A stretch of 64,000 nucleotides of DNA, from contig JAJEKV010000046.1 of the NCBI GenBank assembly GCA_021234155.1, positions 10,740,818 through 10,804,817 of the forward strand, in the 5' to 3' direction. The notes beneath the pieces are model-generated. The model searched no databases and had not been told where the DNA came from. It was given only the letters and a program-made list of their open reading frames with translations. Position 1 is the stretch's first letter; every line of letters starts with the position of its first letter. This DNA is from Isoetes taiwanensis. Its lineage: Eukaryota > Streptophyta > Lycopodiopsida > Isoetales > Isoetaceae. Shown here in pieces: positions 22,489 through 33,252 of this stretch. Made by a program: the position numbers and the translations under genes.

Positions 22489-22756
22489 ACAAGGCTGCGA
22501 AAGCAAAGACTCTTCCGACTTGGTTTCAAGCTTTAGAGAGCAACCACCCAGCAACTGTTACACAACAAATCGAGAAATAGGGCACAGCAAGACCGTAGAG
22601 AAGAAAAGGGCGAAACTAAGGTAGGAAGGGGCATGAACACGAAAGCCGTAGCAAGAAAATGAGAAAAAACTTAGGCCGCTGACATAAACAAGAAAGTAAA
22701 TAGGAAAGGAAAAAAGAATAGAGTCGGCGGGATCGCCCAACACTAGGAAGGAGAAG

Positions 22757-22911
22757 GGGAGATGCAACGAGAGCTGATGAGAAAGAAACGGGATGAGAAA
22801 GAATCTAAATAGGGGGCTAGAGAGGAAAATGACAAAATAACTAATTGCTAACTACCTCCATAGTTCTAGAACTTTGTTTTCCTTCTATTCGGCGAAACGA
22901 AGGAAAACACC
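22757..22911 (-). repeat. Inverted copy of part of D1
   Basis: The reverse complement matches 19038-19192, starting at GGTGTTTTCCTTCG. It ends exactly at the junction back into LTR sequence (ATATATATGATG). Confidence 0.85.
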
Positions 22912-23001
22912 ATATATATATGATGTTCTTGGATCTTGTTATTAAAATGAGATGCTGTTGTTCAGTTGTTTAGCTTCCCATAAGCAATGAATTGTATCAA
23001 G

Positions 23002-23013
23002 TGGTATCAGAGC
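23002..23013 (+). other. Primer-binding site, initiator tRNA-Met type (element E)
   Basis: TGGTATCAGAGC begins two bases after the LTR end at 22999. This is the canonical plant iMet primer complement. Confidence 0.93.
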
Positions 23014-24262
23014 GAAGCTGCGGTTTTCTTGGGAATCTATGGGCTATGGGAACATCAAGGCTGCGAAACACCAAGAACCCTGCAAGCTTGTGCTGCAAGT
23101 ATAGATGGGTTTAACTTCGTCAAAGAAGTGTTAAGGGCGAAGTATATGAGTAAACAGGTGAATTTTGGAGCGTGGCGTCCAAAGTGGAATTTTAGAGCTC
23201 CAAGAATTTGTGTAATTCTGGGACAAAGACTGATATATCGGAGTTAAAAGTAAGGAGGATTTGACGACTACTGCTGCAAGTGAAGCCGGAGCATCAGTAG
23301 GAGAGAAAAGAAAAGCTCGGTGCTTTCGTGGAGAATGCCCGAAGCATATAGGGACCGACTTGTTGAGAACGAGTTCGGATTATTGGGGAAATTCCTATGA
23401 TCCTTTGGGGGATTATGGAATAAATAAAAGCATCTTGCTTGGGATTGCAGAGTCAGATCGTGGTGATCTGAGAGGCCGGTTGGCCGTGATATAAATATTT
23501 GACTTAGGAAGTCATCTATACTAACACTTGATCTTAATTGCAGGTTTGCTTAGTGTTAAGCATTGGGAAGGAACTTTGCGGACAAGCTGTCAAGGGTATG
23601 GATGCTAAAATTTGGATGCGGAATCTCAAATTGTTTCCTATGGGACAGGCTTATGGGTAAAGTTCCTAAGTTGAATTTCTTTATTTGGAATAAAGGATAG
23701 ATACTATTGTTGTGTATATCCATGGAAGATTAGTGACTACGATTGCAACGTAGCCGGCTTGACATGGTATACTAGATAGGGAATGCCTCTTGGTAGATTA
23801 GTGGTTGTGTCTGCAGCACAATCGGCTTGAACAAGAGAGCATAAGATGTAAACCATTGGAAGATTAGTAATTGTGATTGCAACACAATTGGCTTGACAAA
23901 GTTACATCTGTATCTTGGAGATACTTTGTATCGTGGTGGCGATACAATCAAGTAGTACGGCGGAGGTACGAAAGATAATAACGTACCGTGGAGGTACAAG
24001 GATATATCGTACTGTGGAAGTACGCGGATATCCATAACTGCTTCTAAAGTTTTGCAGGAATTGAAAGAATGGCGACGTAGAGGTTCCAATGGGTATAAGG
24101 TACTGTGGAAGTACAATAACTTATATAACCATTCTTGAGTTCGCAGGGTCTAGGAACTCCCAGGTGTACGTTGAACATGGGACAATCACCCTGAGAAGGG
24201 ATGGACCAAACTGGAACGTACTCGGACGATCGCGAACGATCTCTTTTTGAGAAGGTATGGAC
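23014..24262 (+). other. Non-coding interior of element E with short repeats
   Basis: No gag or pol is present. About 23720-23900 carries three copies of a unit containing GGAAGATTAGT...GATTGCAACACAAT.GGCTTGA. About 23935-24115 carries at least four GTAC(C/T)GTGG(A/C)(A/G)GTAC units, each able to pair with itself. Short frames at 22987-23247 and 23261-23494 have no recognisable domain. Confidence 0.7.
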
Positions 24263-25266
24263 TGATACGGAGTCATAGTCCGTATCATAGCACGGGGGAG
24301 TGGTCCACGGCGGCAGGGTTATGGGGCATGGCAAAATACGGCAAAGTTGTGGAACTATGGCAAACATTATATGTTATTCCCAATCTTGTCTAGTAACATA
24401 TCAAAGGCAAAAGAAATCCGTATAATTAGGTACCTTTATTCTTATATTTGAAAGGGGCAAGTAAAAGGTAAAGGAATGCATCGATTATTATGGGAAAAAG
24501 GGTCATTGACTTCTACCAAGCTAAGGGAGCACCTTTTTACAACTATTAAAGGTGGATGTCCAAATAAAAGAGGAATCTACGGATTATCTAAGGGTATATT
24601 TAGAAATGAGCCTTTATTATTGAAAAAGGCGAAACGTGAGCAACATATAAGAAGGAGAGCGACCTGTAGCAGGGGATACACAGATGGGCATGGGCGACTG
24701 GAAATAGTACTTCCGGGTCATGAACAGTGATCTTGGATAGTGAACAGGGATTCTTAGACAGAACAGAGGTTCGTGGGCGACAATCCGGCGACTAGTTCAC
24801 AGAGATGAGCGGTGGATCGATTGTTGGGCAGACCCATGCTCACCTTAGAAGGCTGACAGACGGAATAAGAGCAATTCCGGGTTGATGCAGAAGTTGGTGG
24901 ATCATCGGCCCAGACCTGCCGACTACATACCATCAAGGGACCTGTATCTTATGCTGAGGCTGGAGAAGGAGAGGCCGACCAGATCAGACAGATATCCAAA
25001 TTAAGGGAGGAGCCTTCTTATCTGAAAAGCCAGAGCTACGCGGAGCAGCCAGATATTGTCTTTGCTCATGGTCTACGCGGAGTAGCCAGATATTGTTTGC
25101 CAAGCCAGTTGCCATTTGCACTGCCATAATCTTGTGGACCCGGTTGGGTGGTTAAACGTGCTCATCAACGTATTTATCTGATATATATGATGTTCTTGGA
25201 TCTTGTTCTTCAAATGAGATGCTGTTGTTCAGTTGTTTAGCTTCCCATAAGCAATGAATTGTATCA
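24263..25266 (+). repeat. 3' LTR of element E (intact, 1,004 bp)
   Basis: Runs from TGATACGGA to TTGTATCA and is followed by the ACATA duplication. The opening hairpin occupies 24263-24287. Confidence 0.93.
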
Positions 25267-25947
25267 ACATAACTATCATATCATCCTTTCTACTATAAGA
25301 TTATTAGGTTGTGGCATTTCATACATACCCCCATCCATGCAAGCCCATGGATGGGCCCCTTTATCCCAACTATCCGCAAAAAGGTGTAACGTTCCTAACC
25401 GACATGCCCTTAACACTAGAGTTGTATGATGAACCCATTCGGGTTGATCCACCCATACGGGTCCCTCAGACCCTTTTGCACTCAAACATATAATTCTCCA
25501 TGATACTTAAGAAATTTTGAACGTGGACACTTGAACTATAAAGTCAACTCTATTTTGTACCACCATATTGAAGGGCAAGCTCAAATTTGTCATGAGGTTG
25601 GCATAATTGCACCATAAACTCATTTCCGTGGTTTTGTGCGTAAGCATTGTAACACAAATATCTCTTCTAGTTTTAGTTGGTAGAGGACCTTGCCTATTAT
25701 TTTTATTACGCTCTTTGTGCCTCTAAGAACTCCATGTGGTGAGCTTTAACGTATTGGCGCTATTTTTTAAGCATTCCTAGCCATTGAATGGAATCTTCAC
25801 AAAATGTACGAACCGGATTAACAACTAATTTTGGAGGGTAATTTCGTTTAGGCGGGATTAGCAAAGAGTTAGCAAGGTCGGAATGTGTTACCGTTTCTAA
25901 ATTCTTGTGTGCATGCCTCCTCACCAATTTGCCTCATAGTTGGTGGG

Positions 25948-28801
25948 ATGGAATCCTCACTAGAGCCCCTACCGACAGATGATTTTTGCAAGAGACTTGT
26001 TGGTCGATTTGTGGTTGTACCTGCAAATGAATTTGGTCTTGATTGGGCAAAAGAGGCATTTGAAGAACTGCATGAGGACATGCTAATTACTGGCATAATT
26101 GAAGAATTTGATAAGAGACGGAAGGTTTTCCATATTTTCGTCTATTACGATGAGACTAGAACAGCAGTAAGATGGCCTTTAATTGAGAAATACATGGTAA
26201 AAAAAGGAGATAATGAATTACTCTTCAAATTAGAGAAAATAGAGGAAGAACGAAGAGGAAGCAAGCATAAACATAAATTGAGGACTGTGAATCTTGAAAG
26301 TACATGATTGATTTTGAGGAAACAAAAGAATCGAGACTTTTCTAGTGACAGTAATGAGAATTTATGTGATGAAGATGATTAAAAAGACTCAGACTACAAC
26401 CAACCAGAGACAGATAGTGAATCAATTGATTCGGATGTACCTCTTTGCAACGTGCTTCCTTTCAGTAAGCTGACATCTCTTTACTTCGTCACTCCGTATT
26501 CATACATTTTGTTCTCCTGTTTTTGGTTGCTCGTCATCATTTTATTGAGGCTTATGTTCATTGTTATTTCAGATCTTCCTGCACGAAAGGGTCTAGCTCG
26601 CATCTTAACATCTCATACAAGTATGTATCTTTCTCTTTTCATCAATGAAATATATGTGGTGCTTTACTAATAAGGACCAAAACAGAGGTATCTATGAATC
26701 TAGTATCTGATATACAACATGCTTCTACATCCATCGATGACGGAATTACTCTACAAGCAACTCCATCTGATGTGCCACTCTCCAATAGCAATTCTCCTGG
26801 TTATTTCTTAATTCCAAATTTTTTATTGTTTTCTTTGTTCAAGAAACTAATTGCTTGCATTTATTTAGATAAATGCAACCCAGAGGTGACAATGCACGTC
26901 ATCAATTTGAGTAAGTCTGAGCAGGCTCTCACCAAGCAAACAGATCTCGATCTCATATCTATGCATGGTAAATAGCATCTCCTATATTTGTCGTTCTTAT
27001 TCCATCTATGTTTCTCTTGATTCTTGGTATCTTTTTTCTATGATTAGTGTACCTGAAACTAATGGCTTGCATTTGCTATGCAGATAAATGCATCCCACAA
27101 GTAAGAAAACATAGCTGAAATTTGGTGCATCTTAGTAAGGAGCCTAGTCCTAAAAAGCTAGCACGTGAATAATGCAAGAAGACGGAAGCATATAAGGTGG
27201 CATCAATAGAGCATGGAGCTTCATGTGCTCTTTCAAGCAAAAAGGATATTGATTTCTCATTGCTACCAAATAATGATTGCTATGAAGGTGATATGATAGC
27301 CAATTCAATGAGATTAGATGGGCATGTGGATGATATTAATGAAAATAACAATTCGTTGCCTCTTGTCTCTAAGCCTCGTAGGGGTAGACCTCCAAAGAAA
27401 AGGAAGTTTGTTCCACGTAGAGAAGCATCAAGCACACGAGGAAGGCCTCGCAAGAAAAAACATTGTAAGATGTCTTTGAGAAAAGCATATCTTGATGTTG
27501 CTGATAATGCTTCACATGATTTTTGATATTGGTGAGGAGTTATTACACGTCTATTCTTCAAGTGAAGATGATTTCATAAATGCAAAGGAAGATGACGATT
27601 TGGAAATGGATGCGCCTGCATTAAAAGTGAGTGAAGATGATGATGAGACTGGCTTCAAGCCCATCGTGCCACTATGGAAATTAGATCGCAGTGTACTTCC
27701 GGGAAATGTGCTTCATGAACTACCCATCAGAGAGGACCAGCCTTGGAAGGTACAAAGAAGCTATCTCCTTTTGGTTTAATATCATTATTTCTTGAACACA
27801 ATATGGTGTCTGCAATATGTTGTGAAACAAATAGGTACACTGAAGAGCAGATTGATAAGATTTTAAGAAAGCAAAAGGCATGCAGGCCTTGGACAAATTT
27901 AGATATATCTGAATTCTACAAAATGCTTGGTCTTGTAATCGCTATGACATTGCATCCTTATCCTAGGTTAGAGCAGTTCCCGGAGAAAGGTATTGTAGGT
28001 GAAGTGGCTTCGCCAAACTTTGGTAAATTCATGCAACTAATGAGATTCCAGCAAATTAGGAGGTTTTTGCATATTAGGGACAATGTTTATAGATCTGTTC
28101 AGAGAGATACTAGAGAACACAAGCTATACCAGCTTGAAGGGATTGAGAAGGAGCTAAATAAGAAGTTTATTCAAATGTTTAGGCCTGCAAAAGAGGTGAC
28201 ACTTGATGAGAGGATTATTCCTTCAAGGAATAAGTTCAACCCTGTACGAATCTATAACCCAAAGAAACCACATAAGTTTGGAGCTCAATTCTGGATGCTA
28301 TGCGAATCTTTATCCGGTTATTTGCTTGCAATTCTCCATCTATGACAAGGTTGAGCAGAAAGAGGGTCTCGCATTTTATGTCGTGTCTCACCTTATATCC
28401 AAGTTACATTCTCGTGGGCATCATGTCTTTTTTTATCGCTTTTCACTAGCAAGAAGCTTCTTGATTGGCTTTCAGCAAGGCATCAAGGTGGCTATGGTAC
28501 AGTGAAAAGTAGATGCCATAAGATGTTCCCATTGAAAGAGCTGAAATTATCATCAAGCAAAAGGGAGAATGTTCCAAGAGGTACGTATAAACTTGCCTAT
28601 TGCGAAAAATCTGGAATTGTGGTTTGTGCATGGCAAGATAAGGATGAGATACTATTCGCATCCAATTGCATTGGTGTGGAACAAACGGTCGTGAAGAGAT
28701 TGGTCAAACCGGCAAAGAGAGAAGAAGTTTGTGCTCCTGAGATAGCAGCAGCATATAACAGGCATAAAGCTGGATGTGATGTTCATGATAGAATGTGTTA
28801 G
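25948..28801 (+). pseudogene. piggyBac transposase, N-terminal, AT-hook and DDE parts (broken)
   Basis: The first exon-like frame starts MESSLEPLPTDDFCKRLVGRF at 25948. Several short exons with GT..AG borders seem to follow between 26330 and 27110. At 27197-27526 two AT-hook motifs appear (SKPRRGRPPKKRK and STRGRPRKKK). From about 27525, after a frameshift, comes an acidic stretch and then the transposase core: ISLFLEHNMVSAICCETNRY, FYKMLGLVIAMTLHPYPRLE and VTLDERIIPSRNKFNPVR, with the first catalytic Asp at 28205-28207. The second Asp position reads Tyr next to a one-base deletion near 28440. The third Asp lies in NRHKAGCDVHDRM (28778-28780). Further shifts occur near 27748 and 28345. Coding stops at 28801, where an inversion begins. 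Confidence 0.92.
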
Positions 28802-30464
28802 GCATAGACATAACAACCTCTATTTCTTCTTTTAATATAATACATATTTATCATTCTCTCATTGTTTACTACAACTGATTCTAATCATATTAACTTTTGT
28901 CTATATGTCTAGTATACCCTCCCTTCACTTTACAATTTGTTTTATTACAGTCTGCCCTAATTAAATTTTGTATATCACGCACATCACCTTTATACCATCG
29001 TTTAATGCAATTATATATATTGCACCATGTCTCAAATTTTTACATGTTTACTTGAAGATTAATTACACACAGATGTTGTTCATCATTCGTTATTCATAAC
29101 TCTCGTTATTCGTTCAATAATTTGTATATAAGACATACATAATTATACATCTCATTATATTATATTTTACGGTGCATTCACTCTACACTTTATTATATCA
29201 ATATTTTCTTTCCACTATATTTTGAAATACTTTTCTTCTTTTGACTATCTCGCATCTTTCCTGACCCATTTTTTTTTTTTTTTTTTTCGTTAATCATACT
29301 TTACATTAACATGTGTAGAGATTCTTATATTTAGATTGCATAGATACATATAAGAAGTGGTAAGATATCTTGATTTGGGATCGATAGTCTAGAGATTTGG
29401 TATGTCGATGTTTCTTATCGCATTGAATCACTGGACCTAATAATTATGAGGATTGGCCATAGACCACGTTAGAAAGGTACCATATTAATGTGGAAACTGG
29501 ATTATAAGTACCTAGCCATCAATGGGTCCATGGTCTGCGCAATTTCCTTACCAGATATAACTGTCATGCAACCACCTCTACATGTTTTAAATTCTTCCAC
29601 AGATTTGATCCCTGATTAGCCTTGAATCACTAGACTGCATATGCTTCTACATATGCTTAGAACAGGTCTATTTGTCTATCTGTTCTTATAATAATCTGCA
29701 TGCATGGTTTAACCATTTGAACAGAGATATTAACATGTCTCTGTAGCTTTTTATTTCCTGTAGATTAGTGCTTATCGATATGTATACCTTGGAAAAAGAA
29801 CAATTGCTTCTAGCACAAAACCAATGGCCCATAGTTTCAGATAAGATTACAAGCTGTTATAAGTCTCTTCCTTCCAGCAACCCTAATAAGCTTTCTGTAA
29901 CAGAGGCAGAGAACCTGTTATTTCATGTTATCTTAAAGCATAATCCCATTTCCTTTCTTCTTTGTGATTTATATATTCTTTCTCTAAATAGTAACAAATT
30001 GCAATAATTGTATCTTAGTCCCAAATAAGCTAATGAATCGTCTAAGTACACAAATCTGCTTTGGCATTTGCATTCTACTAGACCCATTCCATCATAAGTA
30101 GCTTGTTATTATGAAAGCCCTCCCTATCATCTTTCTTTGCACCCCATTCTGGATCAAAACTTGTAGATAAATATTATATCAGACACGTTCATTGCTCTTT
30201 CCTGTAAAATGAAGTGCTATATCACAACCCCACTCTATTGCCAAACATAAAGCATGCAGCAGACCAAAGCTCAGCCCTTTGGTTACCTGCATACACTGTC
30301 ACAATAACAGCTTATATACAAGATTATATTATATAAATAACAGCTTATAAATCAAAATAAGTTTGAACCTATTATATATTCAATAGCTTATAACAAGATA
30401 CAATTTGCAGACCTGGTTGTGGAGCTTATGCATGTACTAAATCAGCATGTACCAGTGTTGGAGA
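28802..30464. other. Non-coding interior of the piggyBac element
   Basis: AT-rich, with a T run at about 29271-29288. No domain-bearing frame is visible; one 79-codon plus-strand frame at 29768-30007 has no recognisable family. Confidence 0.5.
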
Positions 30465-31016
30465 TTACATTTTTCTGTATATCACAACAAATACATGAGC
30501 TACATTAACAGAGCAAACAACAAATCTAGAAATACCATGTGCAGACCTGGTTGTAGCTTTTATATGTTTCAAAGCTCTTTTCTTATCTGATTCCCATCCC
30601 TCTGAATGTAGAAACATATCACAAACTCCAGGGCATACATAAACTTTGCAATCTTCACAGAAAAAGCGTGTTCTTACTGCTTTGGCAGAATCATGGACTA
30701 CACCATTGCATTTTTCTAATATACGCCGCGCAGCATGTACTACACAAACTCTGTGCTCTCCTTCACTTTTATAATTTGTATTGTGAATCCAACTACATGA
30801 GGCAAAGGAGTTGCGTGTCACAGGTCCACCATTCAAAGTATTCTCAACAAGTTGGCATTGCAATTGTATAACGAATTGATAATGTGAAATATCTGGATTC
30901 CAATGCTTGAATATTATGTAAGCATTGGTTAGAACAGAGTCTAGCATTCCCCAAAATAAGACATGCCACCACTTCCATTCAACCATTTCCCTCTCTAAGT
31001 TGTACCATGGACCCAT
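30465..31016 (-). pseudogene. piggyBac transposase C-terminal part, inverted
   Basis: The minus-strand frame begins GPWYNLEREMVEWKWWHVLFW, then LDSVLTNAYIIFK, the helix that follows the third catalytic Asp in piggyBac transposases. It ends in a Cys-rich zinc-binding domain, from HDSAKAVRTRFFCEDCKVYV to CPGVCDMFLH. The plus-strand part ends in DRM (ATG at 28793-28795) and this part begins with ATG GGT CCA TGG, so the two join without loss if 28796-31013 is flipped. The Cys-rich domain normally binds the transposon ends (family knowledge). Reading stops at 30465 with TGA or TAA after VIYRKM. Confidence 0.88.
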
Positions 31017-32176
31017 TGATGGTTATAGCAGGAAACATTTTGGATCAGCATCAGATATCAGAAAACATTTTGATGATGATCAGATATAGAAAGAACAAGA
31101 AGGCAGCATTGATAGATACAGGGAAAGCCGTATTGCCGGATTGAGACTCTGGTTATTGATTGTGCTTAGACAGCCTAAAGTCTTAGACCTCTATCTTGAA
31201 TATTGTCGGGATAACAAACCTTGAAATAAGGAAATTGTTGCACCTTTGCATAATCAGTTATATTGATGGTTTTGCTAGTCTCCTATAGTTGAAATTCAAG
31301 TGTAAGCCAAGTCTCCTATAGTCTCCTAACAAATATAAGGTGTCGTTCCATGCATACAAGGGAATTTTTGTTGTGCAAACAACTGGCTCGAGAATATTTC
31401 GTCTTTGGAATGGCATTTCAGGCCCAAATAAATAAGGGACCCAATTAGGTCCCAATGACCTTCATCTTTTCATGGATTTTTATTTGAAAATAATTTTCAC
31501 TTTGTGTTTTTGGGATTTAGCCAAAGTCAAGTAAATGTTCATGTTTATTTGTTTGACATTTTGTAATTCATAAAAGGTCTACAATCCACCTACACAAAGC
31601 AAGTATCTAAATTTGACGATTTTTCATTCCATGATTCTCGAAATGGAATGAAAATATCAAGGAGACATTATTTTTCCATGAACATTGATGTTACATAGCA
31701 CATATCCTTGAAGTTATGCTTGATTTCTTCAAAACCTTCAGTAGTTAGGAATAATCAAAGTTCTGGTCATTGAGAGACCCAGTTGGGTCCCTAAGAGATT
31801 TCCGGGACATAAACTTCTAGGAATTATTTCTCCATAATTACACCATAGTTTTTTCTAAGAGTTTCTTTGTTGAATTTCTCATCTTCTGTTCCACAAGATG
31901 TATGGATTGTAATTTATAGGAAAAATCATACTTGTAAACTAACATAAGAAATGTTAAACATTGTCGTAACAGGCTCGACCCCCTTGCACTCAACATATAC
32001 ATACTACTTGGTAACAAGAGCTTTACAATTTTACACAATTTTGCCTTGTATATACACTTCCAAACAATGACATAGTTGAAGGGTTTAGACAAATTCTTGA
32101 TCTTGGAACTATAATAGAATTTCAAAAGAACTATACTTAAAGACCTGTTCGGGTTCATCAACCTAAAACTCTAGTG
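31017..32176 (+). other. Right non-coding arm of the piggyBac element
   Basis: AT-rich. It contains GGGACC..AATTAGGTCCC at about 31438 and GAGACCCAGTTGGGTCCC at about 31768. GGGTCCC also occurs near the left end at about 25460, suggesting subterminal binding motifs. No gene is seen. Confidence 0.5.
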
Positions 32177-32205
32177 TTAACCATTGGGCAAAACCGTCTA
32201 GACGT

Positions 32206-33252
32206 TTAAAGACAAACTCAGGTCAGGTTATTATTGGCCTACAATATTTAAAGATTGTTATACTGCTATAAAGTCTTGCCACAAGTGTCAGATATTTGGC
32301 AAAAGGATCCTCCTTCCAGCTGCATTAAATCCTATCATTTCTCCAGGACCCTTCCAAATATGGGGATTAGATTATATTGGCCCTATTAACCCCCCTTATG
32401 CAGGACAACATCAGCACATTATTGTAGCTACAGATTATTTTACTAAGTGGGCAGAAGCTATTCCTTTAAGACAGGCCAATGCTATTACAACAGCAAAGTT
32501 TTTACATGAATATATCTATCTGTGCACGGTTTGGTATCCCTCTACAATTGCACTCTGATAGAGGTACCCCCTTTGTGAATGAAGTCATTGTTAATCTGTT
32601 GACTATCCTTAAGGTCAAACATACCAAGAGCTCCTCCTACTATCCCCAAGGTAATGGTCAAGCATAAGCTACTAATAAAGTTTTGAAAAGCATTTTGCAG
32701 AAAACAGTGGATGATAACCAAAAGGATTGGCATGTCAAATTGGTGGATGCTCTTTGGGCTTATAGAGTCACTATTAAAGCAGCAACCACTCATACACCCT
32801 TCAATTTACTTTATGGCATTGAAGCTGTGCTTCCAGTAGAGCTTGAGCTCCCATCTTTAAGGTTAGCTCACAAGCTATGTTTACCTTTTGAATATGCCTT
32901 GCAGGAAAGACTGGACACCCTTTTGCATTTAGAAGAATATAGGATGGAGGCTGAGAATGCCAATCTGCTAAAAAAAGCCAAGGATTTGGCTGCTTTCAAA
33001 GCTGCTCATAAAATACAAGGGACTTTCAAGATAGGAGAGCTAGTTCTCAAATGGAATAAATCAAAGGAAGACTCAGCTAGTAAGTTTGAGAATCTTTGGA
33101 AAGGTCCCTATGAGGTGTTGGAACCTGCAGGCACCAACTCTTATTGGTTAAGGGAATTAACTTCAGGGATGCTACTTCCAAATCCCATCAACACTATCCA
33201 CCTGAAAAGGTACTGGGATCAGCATATATGCTTGTCCCTTTTTATGCTCTAG
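32206..33252 (+). pseudogene. Integrase of a Tat-like Ty3/gypsy element B (broken)
   Basis: A zinc-binding remnant (FKDCYTAIKSCHKCQIFGKR) leads into the core IWGLDYIGPINPP, which has the first catalytic Asp. After a frameshift near 32515 comes FGIPLQLHSDRGTPF, with the second Asp. The third position, expected as Glu in GNGQAEATNK, is a TAA stop (32665-32667), and the frame reopens at once as ATNKVLKSILQKTVDD. The distal part, with WAYRVTIKAATTHTPF, LLYGIEAVLPVE and WKGPYEVLEPAG, is typical of the non-chromodomain Tat/Ogre lineage. There is no chromodomain. The 5' part of the element is missing to the left of about 32206. Confidence 0.9.

Larger units (their letters stand above)
18921..22911. 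mobile_element. 4-kb composite insertion in the 5' LTR of E, with direct and inverted repeats
   Basis: Comparison with the intact 3' LTR shows that 132 bp (25049-25180) is replaced here by 3,991 bp. The insert has two direct repeats, 18921-19812 and 21646-22488, around a 1.8-kb middle with an open frame at 20065-20571. An inverted arm of about 155 bp follows at 22757-22911, matching 19038-19192. The loss of LTR sequence at the junction and the absence of a clear target duplication mean that the mechanism is unresolved. It could be a nested element or a rearrangement product. Confidence 0.7.
18142..25266 (+). mobile_element. Non-autonomous LTR retrotransposon E
   Basis: The ends are TGATACGGA...TTGTATCA, flanked by the 5-bp duplication ACATA at 18137-18141 and 25267-25271. 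The first R copy keeps the unoccupied ...GAACATAACTATC... The 3' LTR is 24263-25266. The 5' LTR starts identically at 18142 and ends at 22999, but holds a 4-kb insertion. A canonical initiator-Met primer site follows. The 1.26-kb interior (23000-24262) has no gag or pol, so enzymes must come from elsewhere. Orientation is plus. Confidence 0.92.
25414..32176 (+). mobile_element. piggyBac transposon (6,763 bp) flanked by TTAA
   Basis: TTAA lies at 25410-25413 and 32177-32180. Both ends begin CACTAGAGTT (10-bp inverted repeat), followed within 20 bp by an inverted GATGAACCC. Repeat copy 1 at about 17950 reads ...CATGCCCTTAACCAACTGGG..., a single TTAA with no insert, while the filled copy reads ...CATGCCCTTAA[element]TTAACCATTGGG... 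This matches the seamless TTAA target use of piggyBac. The interior encodes a piggyBac-family transposase on the plus strand (25948-28800) and its C-terminal part on the minus strand (30465-31016). The element is defective. Confidence 0.95.
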
